Numbered from the stretch's first letter, positions 1 to 12,403 are shown. The stretch: 64,000 bases of DNA from Oscheius onirici (GCA_932521025.1 OW051469.1:5964398-6028397), one strand, 5' to 3'. The notes: a model not told the origin generated them from the sequence alone. Made by a program: numbers and translations.

Positions 1-65
1 GGGGTCAGTATATCCTTTTCATTTTTTTCGTTTAGTTGACTAATTACGCCGTAAGGCGGTCAATT
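1..65 (-). repeat. Dispersed short repeat, copy 1
   Basis: This stretch is the reverse complement, with about one base missing, of 17909-17975. It contains an imperfect inverted repeat (AATTACGCC against GGCGGTCAATT) around a GTAA centre. The window begins inside or exactly at the repeat, so its left edge is unknown. It abuts the last exon of an unknown gene. On the plus strand it supplies a pyrimidine-rich TTTCGTTTAG that could serve as splice acceptor. Confidence 0.75.
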
Positions 66-197
66 GGCAAAGAAGACACTGGCAAATTCGCCATCTACAA
101 CGAGCAGCGAAATGTCGAGGGAGGCAGCTATCTCCGGGCATATCGTGGGGCCAACGGAACTCTGAAGATTGAGACCGAGATCGACTACATCCACTAG
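36..197 (+). CDS. 3' terminal exon of an unknown gene (partial)
   Basis: An open frame runs from just after the possible acceptor TTTCGTTTAG at 26-35 to a TAG stop at 195-197. The translated end reads ...GGSYLRAYRGANGTLKIETE..., which looks like ordinary coding sequence, but I do not recognise the family. The first ten or so codons of this reading lie inside the short repeat at 1-65, so either the repeat was inserted next to the exon or the true exon starts nearer 66. The rest of the gene lies outside the window. Confidence 0.4.
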   Translation: MTNYAVRRSIGKEDTGKFAIYNEQRNVEGGSYLRAYRGANGTLKIETEIDYIH

Positions 198-844
198 AAA
201 GTCAATAAACTTGCTCGTCCGATAGTCTCACAATCTTCTAATTGATCCGACCAGACTGATAACGTCTTGATCCAAGATCAGGGCAGTTCCCTGGTCTTTC
301 AGACAATCACCAAAAAAGATGTGATGTGTCAACAATGATCTCCTCTGAAAAGGTGTCTAGCTGCGTCATGTCATCTGATTCCTTTGAAAACTTGAACACC
401 CATGCGAGAACAACTCGGCCCCTAGTGTCTAAAGCCCCGAACCTCGATGACAAACGACCTGCCAATAGCAGACTCCGCTTCCGAAAAAAGCATTTGTCGT
501 GTTTGCAAATGACACATTGTCTGTGTTTGTTCCTCCATGTGTAGGTGGTTTGCGTCGACACACTCGAATTTGATGAGGATGACCTGAAATCGGAGACGAC
601 TGATGAGGATTGCGCTTTGTGCCTCTAAAGAGGCGGAAGAGAAATTTGAGGATCGTTGATCTGTGCTCTGAATACAATCTTGAGAAAGACAAATAGGAAT
701 TTCCATAGTTTGAAGTTCAATGGGAAAAAGTTTCTTCTTTGCGGGGAGAAGATGTCAAGGATACTAGATTTTCGGAAAGAGTGACCTCTTTGAGATTTAT
801 TAGGCATTAATGTAATGCTCGTTACAGAATAGCAAAAGATCAGT
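198..844. other. Gene-free stretch
   Basis: No exon with recognisable protein similarity was seen. The open frames here are short and mutually overlapping. Confidence 0.5.
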
Positions 845-1883
845 TTATTGCTGGATGCAGCTCTGTTTGCGAGCGTTGTTGTTCTCATAGAGACCACTCT
901 TTTTCCTCTGGACTATCCTGAACTGTTCGATCGCGTACTTTCTTCCGACTTCGAAAGCGTCTTCGAAAACCTCGTCCAAACCTTCCTAAAGCCATCATAC
1001 TTACTGGTTACAAGCTGATAACTCACTCCAGTAGCTGCAGAACATTCGAGGTACTTGGATGCCCCAATTCTTCTTGCAAACTTCTCAGCTTGACTCAAAG
1101 ACATTGGAAGAGTCGAATCTGTTCCATTGTCTAGAATCTTGGTCCTCTTGTCGATCTGTGTTCCGACAAGAACGAAGGGAATACTTCCTATGGCCGTCAC
1201 CGTGTCCATCACCTGAAAAAGTGTACTTTGTGTTCCGCCCTCTTCAACAGAGTTTGCAAGTTCATTTCCGCCAATTCGAAAATTATCGCCGTCATTCTTA
1301 ATTTGTGATTTCGCACGCGACTGAGATTCCGTACTTTAGGACGCAAATAAGGAACTGGTCTGAATATTCTCTATTCCTGTCCCTCTGGAAGTCAGCTCGT
1401 CATTAATAGGATGCGAATGATAAATATAGGAGGAAGGAGAAAGATTTCCGGCCGACTAATACTCACCATTTTGATCGTCTCATCTATAGTAGCCTCTCGA
1501 GCCACAGAGACACACAGCAAAATGGCGTGGATCTCACTTTGAAAGAGAAAATTGTCGCCGAAACTTGTGGCATCCAGGAACTGACACTTTTGGCCATTGA
1601 AGGCAGTGATCACCTCGCAGATCTGGAAGAAGAAAGATTGTATCGAGTACTATGAAAAAAGGAACATTAGGACTAACGTAGGTCAGAAGAATAAAGGAAT
1701 TATGCCAGTAGTATGAAGAGTACGATAGCCAAGAATTCGGAAAGAATGCGGAATATGAAGCGAACTCACCTCGTCGTCGTACGGTAGTCCAGATAGATGA
1801 GCGTACCGCCGAAGCATCTCGAGTCTGTCGTTGTCTCCCAAGACAACACAGCGAATGAGGGGGACGTCAGTCAGATTGGTCAT
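845..1883 (-). CDS. Divergent Rho/Cdc42-family GTPase without a P-loop
   Basis: Four exons (1883-1770, 1622-1467, 1212-1027, 985-845) give 198 residues, the usual Rho length. The G4 motif VGTQID, the Rho-type insert region and the G5 motif ECSA are clear, and the protein ends in CIQQ, a possible CAAX prenylation box with an atypical third position. The N-terminal P-loop is degenerate (VVLGDNDRLEM where GxxxxGK[ST] is expected), the switch I effector loop seems to be missing, and G3 reads DATSFGD instead of DTAGQED. I infer that it may no longer bind or hydrolyse GTP normally and may act as a membrane-anchored pseudo-GTPase. The start ATG is the first in frame and leads straight into the beta-1 strand. 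Nematodes are known to carry divergent Cdc42-related proteins, and this could be one of them. Confidence 0.65.
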
Positions 1884-4715
1884 TCTGAAAAAGAGAATCT
1901 CGGTTAGAGAAAGGTTTGGTTTGAAAGAGAAGAGGTGACGTTGACGAGAGAGTAGTCCCGAGAGACAGGACACTCGATCATCGCAGTCGTCGAACGTTTG
2001 ACGGAGGAACAGAGAAACGGACTATGAGTGTTAGGGATACCTGATAAACAATTATGAGAAGGGAATCGGGTTAGTTCGGGAGAGACTATCGTATGCTTGA
2101 GGCTCAACGATCAGAGGGGGATTCTCCAAACTAGTGGATTAATAGAAAGAGAGTGCACCTGCACAGGTCATTCTGGTTGGAACGTGTCCCTGATGTCAAC
2201 AGAAATTTGACGAGAAACAAACACTTGTCATTCCCGAAATAATTCAAGATGCCGCTTAATTTGATAGTCGAAGAACAGAGAAATGCTTCCAGCTTCCTCC
2301 CTAAGGATTGTGGTTTTTGAATTCCAGCGATATGCCAAGACACTTCGCGAGTGCAAGAAGCCGACAAGATAGGCTAAGATATAGCCAAAAGATCTCTGCT
2401 CTTTCCATATTGGAAAGGAAGCCGAACTCATAGCAAGAAGGATTTCAATATCAGCGGCTGACTTGGTCAACTTTCAGATTGTGTTAACTTATGAACAGGT
2501 GCAGTGATTTCGAAAGTGTTACATACTAATTGAATTTCAGTTAACGAGAGAACAGGAGGGTACTGTAATGTTATAACCTGACCGCTCGGATTGATGCTGG
2601 ACTTCCACTAGGTGACCCCACAACTGATAGGTGAGACCTATTTAGTAAGATATTCTTTATTAACCATGTATCTTGGAACGGCACTGAAAAAGAATAGTTC
2701 TGGGAGAAAAATGGAGTCAAGACTAACTCTAAAAGTTGTGTCCGTGTTTAGACTTGAAACACAGATATATCTCAACATTCAAGAGTGTGTTTCCCATTTT
2801 TGGGTGCTGAAAGGAGCCAAAACAATGAGAGCGTCAGCTGATACGCCATCAGACTGACGAGAGACAACAGGTCCACTGGACCCTCTCTCTCCAGAAATAG
2901 GGGAAACCCCCGAAGAGATCAACTGACCAGTCTCGGAACCACTTGAATGGGCGGGTCCAGGTGATGTCACAGACGCATTTTTGCAAAAAGAAAAGGAGAC
3001 GTGGGGATTGCACGCTTTAGGGAGGAATGATGAATGAGGGAGAAGACAATCATCAAACGAAGAAGCTACTGCCACGCGAAGACGAATTTCTTCCTGGAAA
3101 GCTAGACTTCCGAATGAGGTCAAAGGGGAACCACCCACAGCCGGCTAATTTAATCGGAATCACTTTCTCAATATTTCACAATAGTAGGTCAAAAGCGGCT
3201 GAAAGACAACAGCTGGAAATGACAGAAGCTAAATGGAAATCTGGTCAAGAAGGGCGAGGCTGAAGATCTTACGGAAATAGAAAGACATCGTTCAGCTGCA
3301 ACTGAGATCAAAAGAACTAACTAGAGATCTCAGGATTCAATTGGATAGAAACTAGTAGTTGTAAGGAGATAGGCTTGAAAACTGCTGGTCAACAAGTCAA
3401 TGAACAAACAGCCCACCGCAAGATTATTCTGCTGCTTACGGAAAACGAAAAGGAATAAGAGAGTAGAGTGTCTCTGGATATCAGACTCCGGAGAAGTTCC
3501 AAAGGTCTTGGCCAAGTAGAATCAAAAGAGGAGTCAAAGATTCTGCTTATTTACTGAACAGGCACCAGAAGTACTCGAGACAAATTGAAATACGGCCAAA
3601 AACTAAAAATCCAGATCACCCTTCTCAGACGTTAAATAATTAAAAGGGAAAATCACCATGTGTAGGTGTCTTCCATTAAAATGCAATTAGGCAGACAGTC
3701 GTTCTCTCAAGTGAGTTCTCATTTATTCATTCGCTTCTCTCCGTTTTAAGTCTTTCTCCACGCGTATCATGAATAATTCGGGACTGAATCAACTGTTCAC
3801 TCCATGAATGAATAAATTTCAGGAACCCAGCAAACGGCGTGGGTTTAAATGGAAGAAAAGTGTACTCCACTCTGCCTATAATATCATTTGGTTACCTCTT
3901 CCCACTGGGAAATTCTTTCTTTTTCTCCTCCTCCATCAGGTGGCAAAAAGTCTGAGCCTGCTAATCTGGCGGAAGTACAGCCCGGATAACTATGTCTCCG
4001 AGACGTCTGTCTCTCTTATCCAATAGTCCGTCTAATTGTTGCCCGAACGGGCACTTTTAACCTCTGTTTGGTCTAAATGATGGGCTACGATAGATGGACG
4101 ACCCACTGACGGGGCAGGGTTCAGAGATGAACTTCTGCTGAACAATAGCGTTGTGATCATTAGGTGCTCAGCTGCGAAATTCAAATGAATTGGTCTGGGT
4201 TGCTTTGGACTTTAGGTCTCTTCGGGAAAAGCACACTTTTGATTCCCTCCACTTCCATATTTTGTAGATATATTCATGGAAAGGAGAGACGAAAACGTGT
4301 CGATGGGTGGAGAAGGTGGATCTAAAGAGAGATTCAAATTCTAGAAGAACCCATCAGCTATCAAGAAAAGAGTTTGTTTGTAATGATTGGTAAAGAGAGA
4401 ATGTACACTGGTTTTGAACATATTTTATCGCAGTTGAAGAACAAGAAACTACGGTCGAATATCGGGGAATGTTAGGGAAGACTGTCGTCGTCGCCGTTGT
4501 AGTTAAGATTGATTCATTGTTGCTTGATCGACTGCTTTCCTTGGGAATCCACGTGTATGTTGCTGCTGATAGCCGTTTAGACCGTCGTGTTGTGGCTGTT
4601 GGAGGTGCTGAAAAACAAGATGTGCTCTTAACCTCTTTTCCTTAGTTAAGACCTATTGAATTTGAAAAAAAAACCAACCTTTGGTCAAAAATCATCACGA
4701 TTTGTTGCTGGACGA
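1884..4715. other. Intergenic region, no gene recognised
   Basis: Several open frames of 60-120 codons occur on both strands, for example 2779-3138 on the minus strand. They show no family resemblance or splice context that I can support. The sequence is A/G-rich on the plus strand from about 3000 to 3700. Confidence 0.4.
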
Positions 4716-5378
4716 TTAGCTGGCTCTGAAAACAGGTGTTTTAAAAGAGAACAATTTGGTTATTACCTGACCTTCAGGTGTAGCAGAAATCTGGAGAGGG
4801 GGATACGAGCCAGAAGTTCCAGATATTGTTCAAGAAGTCGTTCATCATCGGTCCCAGGAGTACTGACTTGATTTCTGTCGGGCGAGAGAGTTTTGACAGT
4901 ATGGAACTCAAGGGAGGAAGAGGCCCGAGTTGTGGAGGGAGAGAGGGTTCTCACAGTGGCAGATTCGAGAGAACTATTGTTTCCAATTCCGACTGGAGAT
5001 GCCGTGGTTGGATCCTCGCCGGTTCTGATTGGAAAGGGTTCTCGGCTACTGATGAGCTCGGATGAAGAGGACAAGGCGGCAGGTCCGGCACTGACGTCCA
5101 CTGGCTGAAATCTCGGATACAAATTTGGTTTTAGCTACAACTCAGCAGTCATGGAAGGCAAATGTAAGAAACGTTTAGAGTTAGACATAATTCCGAGCCA
5201 AAAGCTTCCTGTAAATCTAACTTTGTTTTTAAAATGAACTAACCATGTTTTGACGTTTCTGCTGCGTCATCTTTCGGAGGTAGTAGAGTTGGCAAAGCTG
5301 GATGATGGCCGGGGCTGAGAGAGCTGCGAACTCTGGGCTCATTGTTCGGAATAAGTAACATTCGCTTTCTTGGTTTCT
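4716..5378 (-). CDS. Unknown gene, at least two exons
   Basis: An exon from 5378 (acceptor TTTTATAG) to about 5245 encodes ...APAIIQLCQLYYLRKMTQQ..., an amphipathic stretch. After an intron ending in ATTTCAG, a second exon (about 5106-4770) encodes a Ser/Thr/Pro-rich stretch followed by a short helical segment EQYLELLARIPLSRFLLHLK. The 3' end is ambiguous: a donor at GTAATA leads to a stop at 4716, while a donor at GTCAGG joins to a Gln-rich exon near 4610-4510. Upstream exons are likely but were not found. I do not recognise the family. The shape (short conserved helix, disordered linker, short helix) suggests an adaptor or regulatory protein. Confidence 0.4.
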
Positions 5379-5659
5379 CTATAAAATTATAAATTTAACT
5401 AGTCGAGACTTGTCAAAACGGTTTACCATAAGTTTTGGAGCTTTTTTTTTACAGTTGGCACTTATTTCAATGTTCCTATCGTGTTTCAGAATTTGTATGG
5501 GGATTAACCTGTACTAGTCAAGCGTTTATCTCGACTAACCATCTACCTGGAGATTTATTCGAAGACCAGCTGCCAAGTTTCATGATTTTTGTCTCGATCC
5601 TCAAAGTTAGAAACACAATTTGATCGAATTTCCCACTAAACACAAATAAGCACAAGAAA

Positions 5660-5722
5660 AACTCTCCGGGCTGACTCGAACCCGTGTTGTTTGCCTCAAC
5701 TAACCACTACGCCAAGATTTTC
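5660..5722 (-). ncRNA. tRNA-like Pol III promoter relic
   Basis: On the minus strand an A-box-like TTGGCGTAGTGG is followed about 25 bases later by a B-box-like GGGTTCGAGTC and then by a T run. The cloverleaf does not close: the anticodon and acceptor stems do not pair. It is therefore a tRNA-derived relic or part of a repeat rather than a working tRNA gene. Similar box pairs occur in the transposon at 16028-16613. Confidence 0.35.
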
Positions 5723-6207
5723 TCTACGGACAAACAAACCCACTGTGTCGGCCATAGAAACCATAGCATTTACATATTATGAAATCCCTGCCCAATACGA
5801 TTTTCTTTCTCCTGTCTTTTCCTCCACTTTTTTGCGAATTCAGCCTATAGACTCTAACAGATTCAAGGACTACGAGTCCGGGTCTTGACACGACTCTCTC
5901 GACGTGCGGTCTCTTTAACAGAAAACTCAAACACATTTAATAATTTTTGTTAAAAAATAGCAAACTCTGCAACTTCTTTTTTTTCTTCTCAAGGAACAAT
6001 TTAAAATCACCGAGTTTCTATGAAATGGTCTCTCGGGCAAGTACTCTCTGAAATGGTCATCAAAGACTATCGACCGATTTTCCAATTGATTTTCGAAGGA
6101 TGTCGCTTTTATCTATTCTATTTTGGCGTTTCAATTGAGCTCTCTTCGCTTTGTTCAAAAGTATTAACTGCTCTTACAGAGAGTCACGTCTTCTTTATCA
6201 GCCTCTT
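5723..6207. other. Upstream region of patr-1
   Basis: AT-rich sequence with several ATG triplets but no supported exon. It ends just before the patr-1 start. Confidence 0.4.
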
Positions 6208-8760
6208 ATGGCTGACGACGATGACCTCATGTTCGGTAAGTCGTAGTCAGTATTCCTCTCTCCAACCAATCCTTTCAGGCGAAATGCCGGAAGATGACGA
6301 CTTGAATGGTCATGGACACGATTCGGATGTAGATGCTTGTAACGATGAGACCTTCGGAGGTCCTCTCCCATCTGGAACCAACTATGAACAGTTGGAAGAC
6401 TACGCGACACAGGTGAGAAAACACTTCTTTTTATCAACTAACTATCAGACCATCCTAAGATTTCTCTAACTGAAATAACAGGAAAATACAGACTTATCTT
6501 ATGACAAAATTTCATTTCAGACTGCCGGACTCCGAATGGACGACATCTGGGACACGCCTGGCTGTTCGAAAGCTGCTCCTCCGGCCTCTGACCTTCCAAT
6601 GCCCTCCTTTGATTTCACAAACTTCGGCTCGAGTTCTTTCGATTTTTTGGGAACAGTATCCGCTCAAAAGGTCGACAATATCTGGGGAGAGAGCAAGTCG
6701 GACAGTGTCTGGCCGGAACATCTTCAAACGGAGATTGTGAAATCGCCGAAAATGGCTCCGATTGGAAGGCAACAAGAAGATATATCTAACAGGCCGAAAA
6801 TACCTTCGATGCCTCAAGGACCGACGGTAGGAATCCATTTTTATATTTTTAACGACATTTTTCAGTTGGAGGAGATTGAGAAAATGCATCAGGCTGCAGC
6901 AAAATCTCGAATCCCAGCTATTCCATCGACAGCAATGTCTGCTGAAGAACTGGAGAAGAAGATTCTTCAAGAGTCGAGGAACCAGCAGAATGGGCAGCAT
7001 AATGTCCCTCCGCCTATTCCATCTCTACTTGGAAATGTTCCCAGCCCTGTTGCTTTGGGAATGTGTCCGCCGATTCCCCCAATGTTCGTACCCTGCTTCG
7101 TTCCATGGCTTGATGTTCTAATGGGAAGGGCTCAAAATGTGCCACATGGATGTCCACCGCCTCCGCCTTTCGTAATGGCTTTGATGAGCAGATTCAGAGT
7201 GGGTTTTGTGGAATGTTTCTATATAAATCCCATTTCAGAATCCCTCTGTGGTAATGGGTATTTTGACGCAAGCTGTAACTCCGACTGGAGGTCCTCCTCC
7301 TTTCCTCCCTCCGATGAATCAGCAGCCCAGTCAAACTCAGTCTCCTCAAGGCTGGCAGGAACGTCACAGAAAACCACCGGGAATGCCTTCGGCTAGAACT
7401 ATCGAGGATTTGGCCTTTGACCAGTTTGCCGGATACATGTCCATCAAAGAGAGACAGTGGCTAGTCAAGATCCAGATCCTACAGTGTCAGGGAACCAACA
7501 ATCCACCAGAGGACGACTATTACTATATTGTGAGCTATCTAATGAATCAATCAACAACATTGTCTTAGAACTGGAGACACAAGAGAATAGCCGAGGGGAT
7601 TCAGGCCAAGAAAGACCCGGAAAGGAGTGAGACCAAGGACATCATCAACGGATCCAAACAGGGCAGACGAAATCGAGACAGACAGAACTCTCAGTCGGAG
7701 CCAGTCGATCGAGTCACAGCTCTAGCTACTAGATTCTCCGGCAGTTTGGGCATTCCGACCAAGGCCAGCACACACAATCCCAGACATGTGAGTTGCCTTA
7801 TGTTTCAAACAAATAATTATGGTTACAGTCAATCAGAGTCCAACACGGCGATCCCATAGACGAAGAGCAAGACAAACGAGCTGCCGGTCATCAGAAGAAA
7901 CTCCGATCTCTTCTGATGAGAATCGAATCGGCGACGACTATGCTTATCGAATGCAATGACAACAAAATTGCCCTTGAGACGAAAACGATGGCCAATGAGA
8001 GCAGAAGCAAGTTGATCAGTGGTAATCATCTGATGGGAGATCTCGTACTGAACGAACTGATCAAACCCGACTTTCTTCACATCCTACAGATTCAAAAAGG
8101 AAGAACTCTCTTCTATCGCTATTTCAAAGTGGCTCTACCTCAGCAGCTGTTGAAGATGATGCAGTTTCTTGTCGAGCAGACGAGAACAACCATTCCTCAG
8201 ATCAAGAACATTGCCGAGGTGAGTACAGTCATTTTGTCTTTCTGTAACAGCCTACTTTCAGATGGAAGAAGACATCTTGTCTGGACTCTTCGAGTTCTCC
8301 ACCAGTCTCTATAACCATTCGCAGATTGGAACCATCTACGACAACATCAACCTTCCAGAACTGCTCACAGGTCTTGCCGAGAAAAACTCTGTAAGTTTTA
8401 TGTTTAAACCCGAAAGTCAAGCCAATGAGAGAGTGTAGACATCCCTCTAGTCCTGTCTCTGTATTTTTAGTACAATGGATCCTCTTTCAGTTCGCCCGTG
8501 ACTACCTCCTGACAATGTTGGCGATCTGCTACACGGTTAAAAACGCCAAAACGGGTCCTCTGCTCAACTGGGTTCGTTCCATCCATCCCATCGACCTCTC
8601 CACCGGATTCACTCTCCCCGACACCTTCATCTGGACCATTTTGCCCGGTTTCGGTCGCGGAAATGTCCACGACATGGCCCAATGGCTTCGGTACAAAGTG
8701 GCTGAAAACTCTCGAGGAACTGTAGCCGAACAGATTGCTCAGCGTCTTATCCTCTTCTGA
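6208..8760 (+). CDS. patr-1: PAT1 homolog, mRNA decapping and P-body protein
   Basis: Nine exons (6208-6235, 6279-6412, 6521-6826, 6866-7198, 7239-7529, 7569-7787, 7829-8218, 8262-8390, 8491-8760) total 2100 bases, encoding 699 residues. Pat1 proteins bind deadenylated mRNA, Lsm1-7 and Dcp2 in cytoplasmic P bodies. The order fits the family: an acidic N-terminus (MADDDDLMFG), a Pro-rich middle, a conserved block (ARTIEDLAFDQFAGYMSIKE), and a long alpha-helical C-terminal domain ending in ...AEQIAQRLILF. Introns are 35-110 bases with TTTCAG-like acceptors. A DAPIT-like gene follows 289 bases downstream on the same strand, close enough for a nematode operon. The start is the first ATG of the acidic exon. 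Confidence 0.93.
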
Positions 8761-9049
8761 ATCTTTTTGTATTTATCGTGTTCCAGTCTGGTCCGCATTT
8801 GATGCACTTCTTGCCCTTTTCTTCAATTGAGGCAAGTTCATGGGTATGGTATACTTCAAACATTCACACAATCTGTTAGTATTGTCTCCCGAAGCATCAA
8901 TTATCCTCCTTCTTTTTCACTCTTTCGTCTACCGTGATATGCAAATTCCATTAAAGATTCTGACTAACCGATCTTCTAAATTGATTTGGTTCCTGACCAG
9001 TGATTATTTATCTATTGTTTCGAAACATTTAAACAGAAAACAGGTAAAA

Positions 9050-9326
9050 ATGTCCGACGCTGTCCGTGGAATCTGGCAGAGCATTGTCAACACCAAGAGG
9101 GCCTATCTCAACCCTCACGAGCATTTCGGACGTGCCAACATCTGTCGCGCCGCCCTCGCCAGTTACGTCGGAATCTATCTTCTCTTCAAGTGGAACTCTG
9201 CTAACAAGGTAAGGGGAAATGGAGTGACTTTAATGAGGATTCTTTCAGGCTAAGGCTCTACAAGCTGAGAAGCAAGCTCAGAAGAAAAGTGTCGTCAGTG
9301 ATGCTCTTCTTCGTGCCGGACTCTAG
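9050..9326 (+). CDS. Small mitochondrial membrane protein, DAPIT-like (ATP synthase)
   Basis: Two exons (9050-9208 and 9249-9326) encode 78 residues. The core FGRANICRAALASYVGIYLL, a Gly-Arg-Ala-Asn turn leading into one hydrophobic helix, resembles the DAPIT/USMG5 subunit that stabilises ATP synthase dimers in the inner mitochondrial membrane. Nematode proteins of this kind are diverged, so another small inner-membrane subunit is possible. The N-terminal extension is amphipathic. An AATAAA at 9361-9366 follows the stop. The gene sits between patr-1 and KRI1 on the same strand and may share an operon with them. An acceptor-like TTTAAACAG lies 14 bases before the ATG. Confidence 0.55.
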
Positions 9327-9360
9327 ACGCCTATTCTGTTCGATTATTGTCCTTTTCTAG

Positions 9361-9366
9361 AATAAA
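9361..9366 (+). promoter_or_regulatory. Polyadenylation signal AATAAA
   Basis: A canonical AATAAA lies 35 bases after the stop codon of the DAPIT-like gene. Confidence 0.7.
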
Positions 9367-9822
9367 GTACGAGAGATGTGTTTAGATTTTGTTGTAGTTC
9401 TTTGGATGGAGAGTCGATTAGAGAGACGACAGGACAAAACTCTGCACCGTACAATACACTTGTCTTAACGAAACTTAACGAATAACGAATTTGTAGCGGG
9501 AACCACGGTTTCTGTAAATTGGCGGTAACTCAAAATGTTGCGCCAGTTTATTTTTGACATCCTTTCATTTATGTATTATAGTTTTACCTTTCTAGATCGT
9601 ACTTCTTCTTTTCTTCTCCACGAATGACGAGTCTCAAGTCCAAATTGCTGAAGGTTATCATCGCAATCTTTTCTAGTTGAAAGAATACGCACAACGTACC
9701 TCTTTTCCCAGTCACGTCAGCGAAGATCTTTTTTTCCAATTTTACACCGTTTCACCGGTTTAAAATTTTCTATTGGTCTATTTTCCATCTTCAAAGTTCC
9801 AATATATTATCGCTTTAGCGAG
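9367..9822. other. Intergenic, upstream of KRI1
   Basis: AT-rich and without coding signal. It probably holds the KRI1 promoter or an internal operon promoter. Confidence 0.4.
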
Positions 9823-12403
9823 ATGCCGAAGCAGAAGGCGAAGAAAGTGCCTCCTCCGAAGACGGCGCATAGTTCTGACGACGACGCATCCACTTCTAGC
9901 GAAGAAGAACCGGTTCGTTTCTTATTTTTCCCCTACGCGAACGTGATTCCAGGAATGGACAAAAGAGCACGAAGCTGCTTTTCTAAAAACGCTTGGTGCG
10001 CTGAAAAGTAATACTTCTACCATTTACAACGACGATGTCAAGTAAGCAATTCTATCTTGTTTTGAACGGCATTTTACTTAGATTCTGGGATCAAGACAAG
10101 CTCAAACATGTGGAAGCCCAAAATGGATGCGAAAAGACCAAAAAGCACGTCCCAATGTTCTTGAAGGATTATGAGCGGAAGGTTATTCTCGAAAAGCAAG
10201 GGTAAGTCAACCTTATTTCTTCTTTTCATGTCAAACTTCAGTAAAATCGAAGAAAGCGATGAGGAAGAAGAAGATGCTCCTCATGAGCCGAGCTATTACG
10301 AGCAACAGGAGGAAATTCGCAAAAAGTAGGAGTTTTCAGTCATGTTTTCAGTCATCATAAAATTTTAGGATAAAAGCCACAGTTGCAAACATTGACATCG
10401 ACGAAGACGATCTTCTGGTAAAACGAACAAAAACCACGGCGGAGACGGCTGCCGAAGAGGAAGATTACTACGATTGGCTGAAGAAGCAAGATTCCGACAG
10501 TCTTCCTCAAAATAACGAGCTGGTCAGTCTAAAGAAGGCTTGGAATGACTCGAGTCTGGCCGACGACGACAAATTTTTGAGAGACTATCTTCTGAACAAG
10601 GACTACATCACGGACGACAAGACCGACGGGTACGCATTCATTTTTATTGCGCTGAACTCTAACAATGAGCTGGAGTGAGATCACACATTCCTGAACAAAG
10701 CTTTTATTTCAGAATTCCGGCGTATGAGGATATCGTTGATCCCGAGGAAGACGAGGACGATTTGGAGAAGCAGCACAGCTATGAGACCAAGTACAACTTC
10801 CGATTCGAGGATCCTGACCAACAATTTGTAAACATCTTTCTTTTTTCATCACACCCACCTAGTTCAGATCAAACAATACCCTCGTTCCGTTTCCGAGTCC
10901 CTTCGAGAAGGTAATGCTGCTAGAAAGCTGAAACGCGAAAAGTACAAGGAACGGAAGGCCGAGGAGAAGGAAGTCCAGAAGAAGGAAATTGCCCAAAAGA
11001 AGCTCTCGACGAAAAAGCATATCGAGGCCAAGTTAAAGGCGCTGAGAGATGTCGTCGGAGAAGACGTTCCTATTCGACTGGAGGACCTTCAAGAGGATTT
11101 TGACCCGAAAAAGTTCGATGATCGGATGAAGGAGCTTTTTGAGAAGAAATATTACGCCGAGGATCAGGATCTTGAGGCCCACGAGGAGATGGAAAAACCC
11201 GTCTTCAGCGATATGGAAGATGATGAAGCGGAGGCTGAAATGGAGGCCGAAGAGAGTTTCGATGACGAGGAATCTGAAGAACCAGCTGCCAAAAAATTGA
11301 AGCAGGAAACTGAAGAGGGAAAAGAGGAGCCACATCGGAGGAAAGGTGTTTTTTCTTGTTTGTCGATTCATCATAAAAGTTCATTTAGAATCTCGACGAA
11401 AGCAGAAACGTGCTGCTGCGGTCAAGCCCAAAAAGCCTATTTTCGATCCGAATGAGAAGACTTTCGAAGAATATCTGAAAGAGTACTATTCACTGGACTA
11501 CGAGGATATTATCGGTAATTTGTTCATGTTTCTTGTTCCAAGACATTTAGGTGACCAACCCACCAAGTTCAAGTATCGGCAGGTGATGCCGAATGCCTTC
11601 GGTCTGGACACGGGCGAGATTCTCAACGCGGATGACCGTCAGCTGAATCAATGGGTCTCGCTGAGAAAGGTTACGTCCTACCGGCCGGAGCAAGACGAGA
11701 AATTTGACGTAAAAGCCTATCAGATGAAGGGATCCGATGCTGTAAAGAAGAGGCGGATTTTGAGCGATCACATGAAAGTGTAAGTTTTGTTAATTTTGCC
11801 TTAACAATACCGTTTCAGAGAACCCCTTCTCAACAAGAAAAAGCCGAAAAAAGAAACTGAAGGAAAGCCGTCAGAGCAACAGCCAACTGAAAAGACCAAG
11901 AAGAAGAGGAACAAGAAGAAGAAACAGACTTCTTTGTCTGTTCCCGAGATTCCAGCAGAAGAACCTGCAAACGTAGAACCTCCAAAGCTCGACAAGACTC
12001 CGAGAAGGATGAAAAAGCCACAGCAGAATGGAGTCGTCGATGAGAAGGCAGCCGTTTCGCAGCCTGAAAAGGCTAAAAAGCCAGCTTCTCAGATTAAAAA
12101 CAAGAGACCGGCTAAGAAGGCACTGAAGGTAATAAGTAATGTTCAACCGGGATGGCTACCGGAGAATGGAGTGGGTTTCCAAGCAGTTAGCTCGATATAA
12201 TTGTCAATGCTTACGTGCGTAAAGAAGGAAAAATGGTGGGAAAAGGGGCTACTGGACTGACAAATATTTCTAATTTTTTTTCTTATTTTTCTGTTCAGAA
12301 GTTGGACAAGGTTGATGACGATCGTCTTCGAGCCTACGGCATCAATCCGAAAAAGTTCAAGCAGAAGCTCAAATACGGCGTCAAGCCATCGGCTCAAGTC
12401 TGA
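9823..12403 (+). CDS. KRI1: KRI1 homolog, nucleolar 40S ribosome biogenesis factor
   Basis: Eleven exons between 9823 and 12403 total 2007 bases, encoding 668 residues. KRI1 works in the nucleolus on early pre-rRNA cleavages for the small subunit. The sequence shows acidic Glu/Asp tracts and lysine-rich tracts typical of nucleolar factors. The KRI1 core is visible: ...RFEDPDQQF... before a long charged coiled coil, then FEEYLKEYYSLDYEDIIGD and a block starting TKFKYRQVMPNAFGLD, followed by a basic C-terminal tail. The start ATG opens MPKQKAKK, a basic nuclear-signal-like leader. Exon 9 and exon 10 codons join exactly across the splice site at 11779/11819. The ARL-1 start lies only 134 bases downstream on the same strand, so the two are likely co-transcribed. 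Confidence 0.93.

Noticed and set aside
979-1030. Non-canonical acceptor in the Rho-like gene
   Set aside because: On recheck the donor follows GGA and the ordinary acceptor TTTAG joins in frame as TGEGLDEVF.
2779-3138. 119-codon minus-strand frame
   Set aside because: Ser/Gly/Pro-rich with no splice partners or recognisable similarity.
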